Source: JBCCGE01 sp039029455
Lineage (GTDB): Bacteria; Pseudomonadota; Gammaproteobacteria; Arenicellales; Poriferihabitantaceae
Reading direction: 5' to 3'
Length of the DNA stretch: 17,023 nt
Assembly (NCBI GenBank): GCA_039029455.1
Contig: JBCCGE010000066.1
Location: 1 to 17,023 of the forward strand
Shown piece by piece: positions 1 through 8,686 of the stretch (its first letter is position 1; the number at the start of each line of letters is the position of its first letter). The notes under the pieces are model-generated. The model was not told the DNA's origin and made no database searches. It saw only the letters and a list, made by a program, of their open reading frames with translations. The translations under genes were made by a program, and so were the position numbers.

Positions 1-117
1 CAGAGGTTGCGCGTGATTGATACCTGCTAATAATGGTGCTTCTATCGCTTTTGTCGCGACTATGCTTTCAAGAGTTGATACACTGCCTCTCGCAATAATA
101 ACTCTAAGGGGAAGACG

Positions 118-3100
118 TTGTTTCAAGGTGATTCGCCACTAAAGTTTTGGCAGCTATTTGTCGGGATATTTTTGATGGCTTTGCTAACGGCACCGGTAAA
201 AGCAGAGCTGGTTCTCTACACCTCATTGGGCGAGTTCATTCGAGCCGCGGAGATGACTGACGCGCTCATTACGGACTCATTCGAAATAACACGCGCGACT
301 GAGGTCAGTTCCGAGCCCACGCAAAATCAAAATTTGGGGTCGACACTGGAGTTCCGGCCCGAAAACACGCAGTTTCCGTTTCGCTTTACCGTGTCCACGG
401 TTGAATCCGGCGCGAACTTCACCTTTGAAGACTTCGAAAACGCCAACACGGGACCACCGGCCAACTTTTTTAATGCACTCTCGGTTGGAGATCTGGACGA
501 TTTCGAGAATGATGACTGGGTGCTGGATATGACCGTTCCTCAAACGGTGTCAGCCATTGGATTCGAAGTCCGGGACAATAACTTTCAGGACGGTTCAACG
601 ACCAACGGGACGCAGGAGTTTTTAACCGCATTGACCACCGTACCCGGTGAAACGCGCGTGTTCGATTTATCGGCTTTGAACCTTGGCTCACCAGGTGCGC
701 AGTTTATAGGAGTCGTCGCCACTGCCGGTGAACGCATTCGTCGGATTGAGTTTGACGAAGATTCGGGCGGAGACGATATTGCCATTGCAGATTTTCGATT
801 TGGCGGCAGTTCGTTCGGAACCACCACGGAATCGTTTGCAACAAACATCGAACCTCGTCGTTTTGCTGCAAACGGCCTCACTTTGGATAATCAATTGCTG
901 ATTACCGGTGGTTTTCCCGATGGTGATCGCGGTTCCCGCTTAACGGAAATGATTGACCTTGGAACCGGAGAATCTGAAGTTGTTGGCGACATGGTGGAAG
1001 GTCGTTACTTTCATACCCTAACCATGTTGCCGGACGGGAATTTCCTCGCGGTCGGAGGACGGAATTCCACCACAAACAGTATTGCGTCGGCGGAAATTTT
1101 CGATGTCGACACTAAAACCTGGCGCGCGGTCGCGTCTGTTGGCCAGGTGGCTTCCAGCCATTCCGTGACCCGATTGTTTGACGGGCGGTTATTGTTCGTT
1201 AATGGGCCTAGTTACCAACTGTTTGACCCAACGACTGAGCAGTGGACCGCTCCGATGCCAATGAATGCGCCCCGATCCAGTCATGCTGCGACCTTGGCGC
1301 TCGATGGAAAAGTCTGGGTAACCGGGGGAAATCTTTCACAAGAAACCACCAGTATTTACGATCCTGAAAATGACACCTGGTCCGCTGGGCCGAACATGAA
1401 TACGGGAAGGTTTGGACATAATATGGTGACCTTGCCCGACGGTCGTCTTGCAGTAGTAGGACAAGTGAACGGATCAGACGACACTTGTACAGGGGGGCTG
1501 GAGATACTTGATCCGTCAGAAAATTCACCGACATGGGACGATTCATTTAGCGATCCGGTTTTTGATAAGTGCGCTCCTATCGGAGGCGTGTTACCTGACG
1601 GACGTATGTATGCCGGCCGATATAACGATGGGAACGGACAAAGTGAGCTTGAGATCTATGATCTGGAACGCGATCGATGGAATGTTCGTTTAACCGGCTT
1701 TTCCGAGAGCTTGATTAATACAGGAATCGTATTGCCTACTGGTAAATTGGCCATTCTGCAATTCAGCCAGCCTCTGATTCTGGATCTTGGCTACGACACC
1801 GTCACCAACATCGCTGGGTTATCCAATCAGCGTACGAACCCGAGCACCACACTGATTGGCCCACGAACGTTTCTGGTTATGGGAGGCGGTTTTGATGATG
1901 ACGTGATTGTGTCCGTTTCTTCGGACGGCGAAACCGCTAATGTTTCGCCCTGTGAAAACTGCCCGACGAATGATGGCGTTCCCATAGCCGACCAGATCGT
2001 GCCAATTGACGGGATGAGCGTCGTACCCTACGACGTCACGGGTGACGAAGCGTTTAGCGTCATTATGGCGGGCGGTCTGCGCGCTCCGGGAAACCGTGCC
2101 GAAATCTATCGGTTTGTGCCGTCTGAGGCTGTCGACTCTGATCCGCCGGAGTTGATCGGTATGCTGAGACAGGCCAGACGGAGTCATCGGGCGCATGTGT
2201 TATTTGATGGTCGGATGCTCGTCATCGGTGGAATCAACGATCAGGCAACCGCCAAGATGACAGCGGAGGTGTTCAATCCGCAAACAGGCCTAAGCGAGTT
2301 TACAGGCTCGCTGAATACGGAAAGGGAGTTCAATTTCGACAGTGTCCTGATGAACGATGGACGCGTCATGGTCGCGGGCGGGTTGACCGCTACACAGAAC
2401 CAACCGCCTGAAATTTACAATCCGTTGAGCAATCAGTGGCGCCCAACTGCACCTTTCAACGAACCCAGATCAGCGGTCAGACTGGCGATGCTGTCGGATG
2501 GTCGTGTTATGGCCGCAGGTGGATCACAAGGCCTGGCCACCAACATTGTGGAAATCTATGATCCTGCGACCGGAGTATGGGAGCAGGTCAGCAGCATGAG
2601 TCAGCCGCGGATCAATTTCACCCTGACAACGTTGCCCAATGGACTGGTACTGGCAGCCGGTGGCGCATCATCTGCAGCCGCCATCACCACTGAAATCTAT
2701 GATCCGGCCACCGACGAGTGGACGTCCAGACCTCGCCTCAGCGGCCATCAGTCTCATGCAGCCGTGCATCTGGATGAACACCGGCTTGCCATTTTCGGTG
2801 GATCAAATAGCGGCAGTGACGACGTTCTACTGTATGCCTGGAATGAAACACTCAGGTTGAATACTGAGGTCACTGGTATCGGTTTTACGCCTTCGATCGA
2901 TGGCAACCCGGATGGAAGCGCATTCGTCCTGGCCCAATTAGGGCAATTGTGGGGCGGTGGTGATGGCGAGGATTTTGCAGCCAACGGCGCATTGCTTTTG
3001 GCGCGCCGCATTGATAACGGCGCCCAGCAATGGCTAAAGCCCCTTGAAAACGATTCCTGGTTGTCGACTTCCCGATTCGATCTGGATATCGAGACGTTTC

Positions 3101-3246
3101 CTCGAGGACTGGTCTGGATATCAGGCATTCTCAATGGAATTCCGATACGACCTGATATTATTTTCATCGCATACGACCCGGTTAGCGGTTCACTCTGTTT
3201 TCCGGTAACGACCACACAAGGTGACGTGACAATTGTGTGTTTGTAA
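118..3246 (+). CDS. Exported Kelch-repeat beta-propeller protein
   Basis: This 1042-residue protein is predicted to leave the cytoplasm. Residues 1-30 form a signal peptide (hydrophobic stretch then APVKA-E). Residues about 30-240 are a beta-rich domain of the sort seen in secreted proteins (starting LVLYTSLGEF). The rest is a long run of Kelch-type units with the recurring pattern of hydrophobic strand, DGR/DGK, then a V-x-GG-like strand, for example at residues about 295-320, 385-410, 430-450, 690-720, 745-760, 790-805 and 835-850. Many repeats carry YDP or FDP before a tryptophan, as in Kelch blades. There are enough units for at least two propellers. No PEP-CTERM or LPXTG anchor is visible at the C-terminus. 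The start is TTG, supported by an AAGGGGA SD site at about 106-112. Substrate or partner is unknown; Kelch propellers usually bind proteins or glycans. Galactose-oxidase-like proteins share this fold, but I saw no catalytic motif. Confidence 0.85.
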   Translation: MFQGDSPLKFWQLFVGIFLMALLTAPVKAELVLYTSLGEFIRAAEMTDALITDSFEITRATEVSSEPTQNQNLGSTLEFRPENTQFPFRFTVSTVESGANFTFEDFENANTGPPANFFNALSVGDLDDFENDDWVLDMTVPQTVSAIGFEVRDNNFQDGSTTNGTQEFLTALTTVPGETRVFDLSALNLGSPGAQFIGVVATAGERIRRIEFDEDSGGDDIAIADFRFGGSSFGTTTESFATNIEPRRFAANGLTLDNQLLITGGFPDGDRGSRLTEMIDLGTGESEVVGDMVEGRYFHTLTMLPDGNFLAVGGRNSTTNSIASAEIFDVDTKTWRAVASVGQVASSHSVTRLFDGRLLFVNGPSYQLFDPTTEQWTAPMPMNAPRSSHAATLALDGKVWVTGGNLSQETTSIYDPENDTWSAGPNMNTGRFGHNMVTLPDGRLAVVGQVNGSDDTCTGGLEILDPSENSPTWDDSFSDPVFDKCAPIGGVLPDGRMYAGRYNDGNGQSELEIYDLERDRWNVRLTGFSESLINTGIVLPTGKLAILQFSQPLILDLGYDTVTNIAGLSNQRTNPSTTLIGPRTFLVMGGGFDDDVIVSVSSDGETANVSPCENCPTNDGVPIADQIVPIDGMSVVPYDVTGDEAFSVIMAGGLRAPGNRAEIYRFVPSEAVDSDPPELIGMLRQARRSHRAHVLFDGRMLVIGGINDQATAKMTAEVFNPQTGLSEFTGSLNTEREFNFDSVLMNDGRVMVAGGLTATQNQPPEIYNPLSNQWRPTAPFNEPRSAVRLAMLSDGRVMAAGGSQGLATNIVEIYDPATGVWEQVSSMSQPRINFTLTTLPNGLVLAAGGASSAAAITTEIYDPATDEWTSRPRLSGHQSHAAVHLDEHRLAIFGGSNSGSDDVLLYAWNETLRLNTEVTGIGFTPSIDGNPDGSAFVLAQLGQLWGGGDGEDFAANGALLLARRIDNGAQQWLKPLENDSWLSTSRFDLDIETFPRGLVWISGILNGIPIRPDIIFIAYDPVSGSLCFPVTTTQGDVTIVCL

Positions 3247-3326
3247 ACCCAACAATAGTGGCGTTCATTCGTCGGGTGCGTCGCCGCACTCTTATTGACA
3301 CCAAAGAGCATCATATCCACAGACTT

Positions 3327-3382
3327 CAGCGACCCCAATCTGCATCCGTTCCACAGGACTCTTTGAAAGACTCCGGTCGCTG
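3327..3382. repeat. Long-range inverted repeat between convergent genes
   Basis: CAGCGACC at 3327-3334 is matched by its exact reverse complement GGTCGCTG at 3375-3382. Inside lies a smaller imperfect dyad (about 3357-3375, around CTTTGAAAG). It sits between the stops of the Kelch gene and the convergent efflux gene. It could act as a bidirectional transcript end, but there is no clean T-tract, so this is a weak call. Confidence 0.3.
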
Positions 3383-3387
3383 GCGGA

Positions 3388-4602
3388 TCAGGTTTGATTA
3401 TTGCTTTTATTAGCCAACCAACCCAGCAGTGTCAACAACACTGCGATCAATCCGATAACCGCTCCAAAGGGGCGCGGTGTGCCGTCATGAAACACGCTGA
3501 CGAGCACGGCAATCAGTCCCGACAGGCCAATTTCGAGGCATCCAAAAACAGCACCGGCACTTCCAGCGGCCTGACTCACCGCCGACATGGCCTTGGAGGT
3601 GGCCACTGCAAAGATCGGACCGATACCAAACGCTATAAAGAGATAAGAAAACACCAGCGTTTTCACCGACAGTCCGACTACAAACACAAAGAGAAGAATC
3701 AATGCAGCTCCCCCGATAACACACGCCAGCCCGAGATTCAGAACCCGCATGGAATCCCAGTGATCGACCAGCTTTGTCGCCAGCAGGCTGCCCAGAAAAA
3801 ATGCGACCACAATAACGGCCTGAAAATAACCAAAGTGCTGCACCTTGACCCCAAAATAACTGATCAGGATAAACGGCGCGCCGGTGACAAATACGAACAC
3901 CGCCGAGAGTGATACCCCGGCGATACACCCGAAAATCACAAACTTCCGATTTAAAAAGATACCTCTGTAGGTGGAAACAATAGTCCTCGCCTGCAGAGCA
4001 TTCACATCGGGCTCCGTCGATTCCGGCAGATACCGATAAATCAGAAGCACGGCGATCAGTCCGATTGCGGCGGTGAGGTAAAAGTTGTATTCCCAGCCAA
4101 AAAAAACATGAATGTAACCGCCCAGAATCGGAGCAACCGCCGGGGTCAGTGCAATAGCCATACCATAAATCGCAAAGCCCTTGACCTGCTCCTGTTCCGT
4201 GAACAGATCCTTGAATACCGCAAGACAGATCACCGCTTCGGCGGCCGCGAACGTACCCTGCAAGACTCGCGAGGATATCAGCTGGGTCACAGTGGTCGAG
4301 AGCGCACAGGCGATACTGGCCAGAATGAACAACACCAGTGAGATCAGAAAGATCGGACGGCGGCCGAAGCGATCCGACAACGGGCCATAGATCAGTTGTG
4401 CCAGTCCATACACAATCAGATTCAGACTGATGGTGAGCTTCATCAGCTCGGGCGTGGTCGCCAGATATTCCGTCAGATCCGGCAGACTGGGCGCGAACAG
4501 GTCGGTTGACATGATGCTGACGGAACCCGCCAGAACCATGATGGCGAGGACTGTATAAAAACGACGCTGGTGACTACTCGAATCAATCATTGGATGGGTC
4601 AA
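3388..4602 (-). CDS. Bcr/CflA-type MFS drug efflux transporter
   Basis: A 404-residue inner-membrane protein with about 12 hydrophobic segments, typical of 12-TM drug:H+ antiporters (DHA1). Visible signatures are the acidic residue in TM1 within STDLFAPSLPDL (D34), conserved in the Bcr/CflA branch, motif A at about 73-83 (GPLSDRFGRRP), and a motif C-like stretch TPAVAPILGGYI near residues 150-165. It likely exports a small toxic compound using the proton gradient; the substrate cannot be read from sequence. It starts 8 nt after the MerR stop, so the two form one operon and the pump is likely controlled by that regulator. The listed start is TTG at 4602, with AGAAG nearby as a possible SD. An in-frame ATG at 4590 is the alternative and would remove four residues. 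Confidence 0.88.
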   Translation of the reverse strand: MTHPMIDSSSHQRRFYTVLAIMVLAGSVSIMSTDLFAPSLPDLTEYLATTPELMKLTISLNLIVYGLAQLIYGPLSDRFGRRPIFLISLVLFILASIACALSTTVTQLISSRVLQGTFAAAEAVICLAVFKDLFTEQEQVKGFAIYGMAIALTPAVAPILGGYIHVFFGWEYNFYLTAAIGLIAVLLIYRYLPESTEPDVNALQARTIVSTYRGIFLNRKFVIFGCIAGVSLSAVFVFVTGAPFILISYFGVKVQHFGYFQAVIVVAFFLGSLLATKLVDHWDSMRVLNLGLACVIGGAALILLFVFVVGLSVKTLVFSYLFIAFGIGPIFAVATSKAMSAVSQAAGSAGAVFGCLEIGLSGLIAVLVSVFHDGTPRPFGAVIGLIAVLLTLLGWLANKSNNQT

Positions 4603-4610
4603 AATGTCTT

Positions 4611-5045
4611 CTACAGATTAATTTCCCCCGACGTTCTAGCATTACTCTTCGTTCTGCTCCACCGCTTTCCAGCAATATTTAAAAGCCTTAAAAACTGCGG
4701 ACATTCGACATGACTGGGCGCGGGGCAATTCGCCGCATGTCGCAAACCGTCCCTCATGGATTTGAGCTGCGCTATTTTGGCATCCAATTCCTCTGCTTTT
4801 TTCAGTAACAGTTCTCTGTCTATTTGAATGCTGCCTGATTGGAGCATTTTTCTGATTTCATCTAACGACAGACCTGAGACCCGGCCCAGCGAGATGAACG
4901 CGAGTTTTTCTATCACATCATCGGAAAACGTCCGCTTTAATCCTTTTCGACCTGCGGACTTGATCAGTCCTATTTCTTCGTAATAGCGCAATGTAGATAC
5001 CGGCATGTTGGCCCGCCTCGAAACTTCTCCAATTTCCAAAATCAT
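4611..5045 (-). CDS. MerR-family transcriptional regulator
   Basis: 144 residues. The N-terminal winged helix-turn-helix is clear: IGEVSRRANMPVSTLRYYEEIGLI (residues 5-28) is the MerR signature, followed by a second recognition segment to about residue 70. A dimerising coiled-coil helix covers about 75-103, and a short effector region contains two cysteines, C107 and C115. MerR proteins bind dyads inside over-long promoter spacers and untwist them on activation. SoxR carries a four-cysteine [2Fe-2S] motif; this protein has only two cysteines and is not SoxR, although its likely operator looks SoxR-like. The two cysteines could sense a thiol-reactive compound or metal, but that is inference. 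It is the first gene of an operon with the efflux pump and is divergent from two methyltransferases, so it probably regulates both sides. Confidence 0.9.
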   Translation of the reverse strand: MILEIGEVSRRANMPVSTLRYYEEIGLIKSAGRKGLKRTFSDDVIEKLAFISLGRVSGLSLDEIRKMLQSGSIQIDRELLLKKAEELDAKIAQLKSMRDGLRHAANCPAPSHVECPQFLRLLNIAGKRWSRTKSNARTSGEINL

Positions 5046-5048
5046 GTA

Positions 5049-5079
5049 TTGACTTCAAGTTGACTTGAGGTAGTAGCAT
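5049..5079 (+). promoter_or_regulatory. MerR/SoxR-type promoter with 19-bp spacer and embedded operator
   Basis: On the + strand, a TTGACT -35 (5049-5054) and a TAGCAT -10 (5074-5079) are separated by 19 bp, the over-long spacing typical of MerR-regulated promoters. A dyad, ACTTCAAGT-TG-ACTTGAGGT (5052-5071), fills the spacer and overlaps the -35. Its half-sites match each other at 8 of 9 positions. Layout and core closely resemble the soxS operator bound by SoxR (CTCAAGTTAACTTGAG as I recall it). It reads into the methyltransferase at 5118 and lies 4-34 nt upstream of the MerR start, so it can serve activation on one side and autoregulation on the other. Confidence 0.7.
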
Positions 5080-5117
5080 CATCGCAGAATTTCGAAATTT
5101 GACAATAGAAACAAGCC

Positions 5118-5654
5118 ATGTGGGATGAACGATACAGTGCTGATGAATATGCCTACGGCACGGAGCCTAACGACTTCCTGAGGGAGAATTTTCATTCTCT
5201 ACCGCAAGGCAAAGTGTTGAGCCTGGCCGAAGGAGAAGGAAGAAATGCAGTATTTCTCGCGCGCAGCGGCTTTCAGGTCACTGCGGTGGATTCATCGATC
5301 GTTGGTTTGGACAAAGGTAAACGACTTGCCGCCCGGCACGATGCAGACGTAGAGTTTGTGCATGCCGACCTCGCGGACTATGACATTGGTCGATCCGCCT
5401 GGGATGCCATCATATCTATATTCTGTCCACTGCCCAGTGAGATTCGACATGCGCTTCATCGGCAGGTAGAAAGCGGACTGAAGAAAAACGGGGTTTATCT
5501 GGTGGAAGCCTACACGCCCGCGCAGGTGTTGAATGACACGGGGGGCGGCAAAGACCAGGATTTAATGCAAACCAAAGCGTCCCTGGTTGCCGAACTGGCG
5601 GGGCTGCAGTTTGATCATCTGGTTGAACTCGAGCGTGACATCCTGGAGGGTTAA
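5118..5654 (+). CDS. Class-I SAM-dependent methyltransferase, prematurely stopped
   Basis: 178 residues as read. The N-terminus MWDERYSADEYAYGTEPNDF resembles TehB/thiopurine-like small methyltransferases. Motif I is VLSLAEGEGRN (33-43), with the acidic motif-II residue at D58 (VTAVDSS). Family members usually run about 15-20 residues further, ending in a conserved H-x-G-x-x-x-VVQ strand. Here that strand is present but lies after the TAA stop (5652-5654): the same frame continues as YHTGLGSVVQAIATKR to a TGA at 5703-5705. The gene therefore seems to have acquired a late nonsense codon removing the last beta strand, which may weaken or abolish folding. It lies just downstream of the MerR-type promoter, suggesting a role in detoxifying an electrophile or metalloid. 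That role is inferred; the substrate is unknown. Confidence 0.82.
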   Translation: MWDERYSADEYAYGTEPNDFLRENFHSLPQGKVLSLAEGEGRNAVFLARSGFQVTAVDSSIVGLDKGKRLAARHDADVEFVHADLADYDIGRSAWDAIISIFCPLPSEIRHALHRQVESGLKKNGVYLVEAYTPAQVLNDTGGGKDQDLMQTKASLVAELAGLQFDHLVELERDILEG

Positions 5655-5745
5655 TACCATACGGGCCTCGGCAGTGTGGTGCAGGCGATTGCCACAAAGC
5701 GCTGATAACCAGGGATCGCGTACGCTTAGACTGAGGCAAATTTTT

Positions 5746-6516
5746 ATGGGCGATGAATACTACGACGAGGCGGTTTCATTAAAACAGGAGGTGGTAGCGC
5801 GCACGCCTGATATGGTCAGGCAGCGTCAGGCAGTGATGGCTGCTCTCGCGCTGAACGCGGGCGAATCCGTGCTCGATGTCGGTTCAGGCAATGGCATTCT
5901 GGCAAGGGAAATGCTTAACGCCGTTGGACCTTCGGGTTCCGTCATAGGCGTTGACCCCGCTGAGCCCATGATCGCAATGTCGCGAACGCTGTGTCCGGGC
6001 GCAACATTTCACCAGGGGAATGCCTCAGCGCTGCCGGTGGCGTCTGAAGCGTTTGATGCAGTAACCGCAAGTCAGGTGCTCGGCTTTGTGCCGGATGTGG
6101 ATACGGCGCTTGCAGAAATGCATAGGGTGCTTCGTTTTTCAGGGCGGCTGGTGATCTTGGATACGGATTGGCAAACGCTGCTTTGGAACTGTAGCGATAG
6201 TGAGTTACTGGAAAAGGTCATTACCGAACTCACAAGTCCTTACACCTCCGCACACGTACCTCGAACGCTATCAGCAAAACTTGTATCAGCAGGTTTTGAA
6301 CTCGTAGATCGGAAAGTACATCCAATCGTAAACTGGAATCTGAGTGAAGAGTCCTACTCAGCACAACTCACTTCGTTCTTACCTACCCGAGAAGAAGGAA
6401 ACGGACGCAGGATCGATCTCAGATCAGCCTGGAACGCGGAACAGACCCGCATGAATAATAAAGGCGAATATCTGTTCTCGCTGAACAGATATATCTTTAC
6501 GGCGCAGAAGCGATAG
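5746..6516 (+). CDS. Class-I SAM-dependent methyltransferase (UbiE/arsenite-methyltransferase-like)
   Basis: 256 residues. The start ATG at 5746 was chosen because GAGG sits at 5733-5736 and because residues before it do not resemble the fold; the frame is open back to 5587, but that part overlaps the previous gene. Motif I is SVLDVGSGNG (41-50), the acidic residue ending beta2 is D70 in VIGVDPAEPM, and a motif post-II-like stretch FDAVTASQVLGFV follows at 103-115. It then reads MHRVLRFSGRLVILD, as in Methyltransf_11 proteins. These features show SAM binding and a small-molecule or quinone-like substrate class. Arsenite methyltransferases need conserved cysteines, and I do not see the pattern, so the substrate is left open. 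It lies 41 nt after the in-frame end of the interrupted upstream methyltransferase and probably shares its transcript. Confidence 0.87.
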   Translation: MGDEYYDEAVSLKQEVVARTPDMVRQRQAVMAALALNAGESVLDVGSGNGILAREMLNAVGPSGSVIGVDPAEPMIAMSRTLCPGATFHQGNASALPVASEAFDAVTASQVLGFVPDVDTALAEMHRVLRFSGRLVILDTDWQTLLWNCSDSELLEKVITELTSPYTSAHVPRTLSAKLVSAGFELVDRKVHPIVNWNLSEESYSAQLTSFLPTREEGNGRRIDLRSAWNAEQTRMNNKGEYLFSLNRYIFTAQKR

Positions 6517-6517
6517 A

Positions 6518-6566
6518 AAAAAAGCGACGGACGGAGGGAGTCCAATTCCTCCATGTTGTTAAGTCA
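6518..6566 (-). terminator. Possible weak terminator for the minus-strand operon
   Basis: Between the convergent stops at 6516 and 6572, the minus strand reads a GGAGG...CCTCC stem (roughly 6535-6555) and, about 9 nt later, a run of seven T (A-run at about 6517-6524 on the + strand). The stem is short and separated from the T-run, so this is a tentative rho-independent end. Confidence 0.25.
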
Positions 6567-6571
6567 AATCT

Positions 6572-7252
6572 CTAAATGAACTCATCAAACGGTTCGCTCG
6601 CGGGACAATCAAAAGGCAATTGAATAGTGCCGCTAAACCCGCTCAACTTGCTGGCCGAAAGCGCGTTTTGCACAGGAATCGCCTCAATGACCTGATGACC
6701 GACGCGGCACTCTCCCTGCACAATCGCATTCTTCGTCAGTAGCCATTGCAAGCGCAGATGTAAATTATCCTCGCCCATTGATTCACTTTCGTGGTCTTGC
6801 CTGGACGCCGACCACTGAATGCCGCGAACCAGTGCCGGTTCGGCGAGACGATGCCCCATCGCAAAGCCGGATTCACCAGCGCGGTAGTTCCCTTCCCATT
6901 GCCACTCGGCAACACCGCAGATGTGCAACGTGTCGACGCTATACTGAATCAGCAACGTCATATGGTGAATCATGCAAGACATATGATCGACGATGTAAAG
7001 CGGTACAGGCTCATCTGCGCCGAGTCCTGGAATATCCATCGCCGGCGCGTGGATCATTCTTATCAGTGCATTATCAAACGCATTGCGTTCCATCATCTGG
7101 CGCAGGCTTTCGCGCAACGGAAAATAGCCGTCGATGGTATCTTCGAAAAATGACCCGATGAGTTGTTCCGTCACATCCGCTGCATCGATCAGTACAGATT
7201 GAAGTACTCGTCCTGTTCCCACTCTGACACGGTCATCTGATAGCGTTCCCAT
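6572..7252 (-). CDS. Protein of unknown function, last gene of the oxygenase operon
   Basis: 226 residues from the furthest ATG. I do not recognise the family. It is soluble, with no signal peptide or membrane segment, and rich in H, M and W in the middle (for example HMSCMIHH at about residues 90-97 and ICGVAEWQWEGNYR at about 111-124). A position after a Rieske oxygenase raises the question of a small oxygenase subunit, but I see no convincing SnoaL/NTF2-like pattern, so no function is assigned. The ATG at 7252 overlaps the ligase gene by 64 nt, and its first about 18 residues look like shadow sequence. A GTG at 7174 (200 residues), just after the ligase stop at 7189, is a plausible true start. 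Either way it is tightly linked to, and probably translationally coupled with, the ligase gene. Confidence 0.65.
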   Translation of the reverse strand: MGTLSDDRVRVGTGRVLQSVLIDAADVTEQLIGSFFEDTIDGYFPLRESLRQMMERNAFDNALIRMIHAPAMDIPGLGADEPVPLYIVDHMSCMIHHMTLLIQYSVDTLHICGVAEWQWEGNYRAGESGFAMGHRLAEPALVRGIQWSASRQDHESESMGEDNLHLRLQWLLTKNAIVQGECRVGHQVIEAIPVQNALSASKLSGFSGTIQLPFDCPASEPFDEFI

Positions 7253-8652
7253 TCGGCACGCTTGATATGCGCGAGATAGTCAACGAATCCATCTCCCAGC
7301 GCGTCACGATAAATCGCGCTCTGCTCGAACGCTTCAACCGCTTCGATCAGGTTTTTGGGAAGAAGATCTGCGTCATCAGCATAGGGAGATGCGGTAGCTT
7401 TGGGCGGCACAGTGTTGCGCTTGATTCCGTCGAGTCCGGAAAAAATCTGCGCCGCCAGGGCAAAGTGTGGATTTACCGCTGAGTCGGCAACACGGTTTTC
7501 GATGCGGCTCGCCGGATCTTCGGGATACAACAATGCGCGCACCATCGCGCCTCGATTGTCGACGCCCCAGGCAATTCGGTTAGGTGCCAGTTGATAAGGT
7601 CCATAGCGTTTATAGCCATTCACCGTTGGCGTAGTCAGCAGGCAAGAGGCTGCGGCGTGTTCTAACAGACCAGCGATCCAACCCGAGGCTTCCGATGTTA
7701 ATTCATCCTGGGCTTGCGGCGTAAATACATTTTGACCGGTTTCCTTATCAAGCAACGACTGATGCATATGCCAGCCATTCGCAGCCGCATTTGGCAATCT
7801 GGGTTTAGCCATAAAGCTAGCGTGCAGTCTCTGGCGCTGACATAGTTCTTTAACCATGGTTCGAAACAGCACATAGCGATCCGCCTGGGTCATAGGATCT
7901 GCCGGTTCAAAAGTAAACTCGAACTGGCTCGGGCCCATTTCGATTTCTACGGTACGCACACCAAGCCCCATCTGTTCTGCTGCCCTGCGAAGCTCATCTA
8001 ACAGTTGTTCGGCTTCCCCGTATCGAGTTTCCGTGAGGAACTGCCAGCCCTGGGTCAGGTTACGCGTCTTCACCGCAGTAGGTGGGATAGTGGCGAGCTC
8101 ATGATTGCAGGACTTGTCAACAAGTTCAAACACCTGAAACTCTACCTCCAGCCCTATAACCGCTTGATAGCCTTTCTGATCAAGTGCGTCGGTAGCGCTT
8201 CGCAGTATCTGACGCGACGAAAACGAAATCGCTGTCATGTGATGCCGATCATACAAATCACACAGCATGATTCGTGAGTGCGGCACCCCCGGCACTTCGG
8301 TCAATGTGTTCAGATCCGGCACCGCCAGCACATCACTCGCCCCATTCAATGCCAGGTTATCGACGCGCACATCGCTATTCCAGACTGGAAACACAGTCTT
8401 GTGGGCGGTGTCTTTTAACAGCAGCGTCGATGGCATGCCCAAACCCCCTGCAAGGATTGAGACGAGTGACTCTGTCACAATGGTTTTTCCGCGCAGAATA
8501 CCGTGTTGGTCGACAAATGAAAGGCGGATAGTCTCAACCGACTGTGTCGCCAGGGCGTCGATTACCTTCCGGCTGCGTTCGATGTCTTCTTTTGAATAGA
8601 CGCCTGCTTTGACGAGCGAACCCGATTGAATTTTTTCGTGGCAATCAGACAT
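7189..8652 (-). CDS. Glutamine-synthetase-like gamma-glutamyl amine ligase
   Basis: 487 residues from the ATG at 8652; the frame is open further upstream, but that part overlaps the oxygenase gene and is not GS-like. N-terminal beta-grasp: VETIRLSFVDQHGILRGKTI (39-58). Catalytic domain: metal and glutamate ligands in GLEVEFQVFEL (168-178, E169/E171), EIEMGPSQFEF (236-246), HMH (295-297), the NGYKRYGPYQLAPNRIAWG block (345-363) and NRGAMVR...RIENR (366-387, with R367 and E385). The NLYDLPP-like adenylylation tyrosine of housekeeping GlnA is absent. This points to the divergent GS-like group that ligates glutamate to an amine (as PuuA, IpuC or AtdA1/TdnQ do) using ATP. The reaction would make a gamma-glutamylamide. 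It follows the oxygenase by 34 nt, so it probably serves the same pathway. The amine is unknown, and no gamma-glutamyl hydrolase is seen here. Confidence 0.83.
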   Translation of the reverse strand: MSDCHEKIQSGSLVKAGVYSKEDIERSRKVIDALATQSVETIRLSFVDQHGILRGKTIVTESLVSILAGGLGMPSTLLLKDTAHKTVFPVWNSDVRVDNLALNGASDVLAVPDLNTLTEVPGVPHSRIMLCDLYDRHHMTAISFSSRQILRSATDALDQKGYQAVIGLEVEFQVFELVDKSCNHELATIPPTAVKTRNLTQGWQFLTETRYGEAEQLLDELRRAAEQMGLGVRTVEIEMGPSQFEFTFEPADPMTQADRYVLFRTMVKELCQRQRLHASFMAKPRLPNAAANGWHMHQSLLDKETGQNVFTPQAQDELTSEASGWIAGLLEHAAASCLLTTPTVNGYKRYGPYQLAPNRIAWGVDNRGAMVRALLYPEDPASRIENRVADSAVNPHFALAAQIFSGLDGIKRNTVPPKATASPYADDADLLPKNLIEAVEAFEQSAIYRDALGDGFVDYLAHIKRAEWERYQMTVSEWEQDEYFNLY

Positions 8653-8686
8653 GGCAGTGAAGAGCAGGCGCGCACAACCCGATGGG

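Noticed and set aside
76..102. Promoter TTGATA...AATAAC before the Kelch gene
   Set aside because: Transcription from it would begin at or after the SD site at 106-112, leaving no usable ribosome site.
4611..5045. Naming the regulator SoxR because of its operator
   Set aside because: It lacks the four-cysteine cluster motif near its C-terminus; only C107 and C115 are present.
5587..5745. N-terminal extension of the second methyltransferase
   Set aside because: It overlaps the first methyltransferase, is not protein-like for this fold, and the ATG at 5746 has a good SD.
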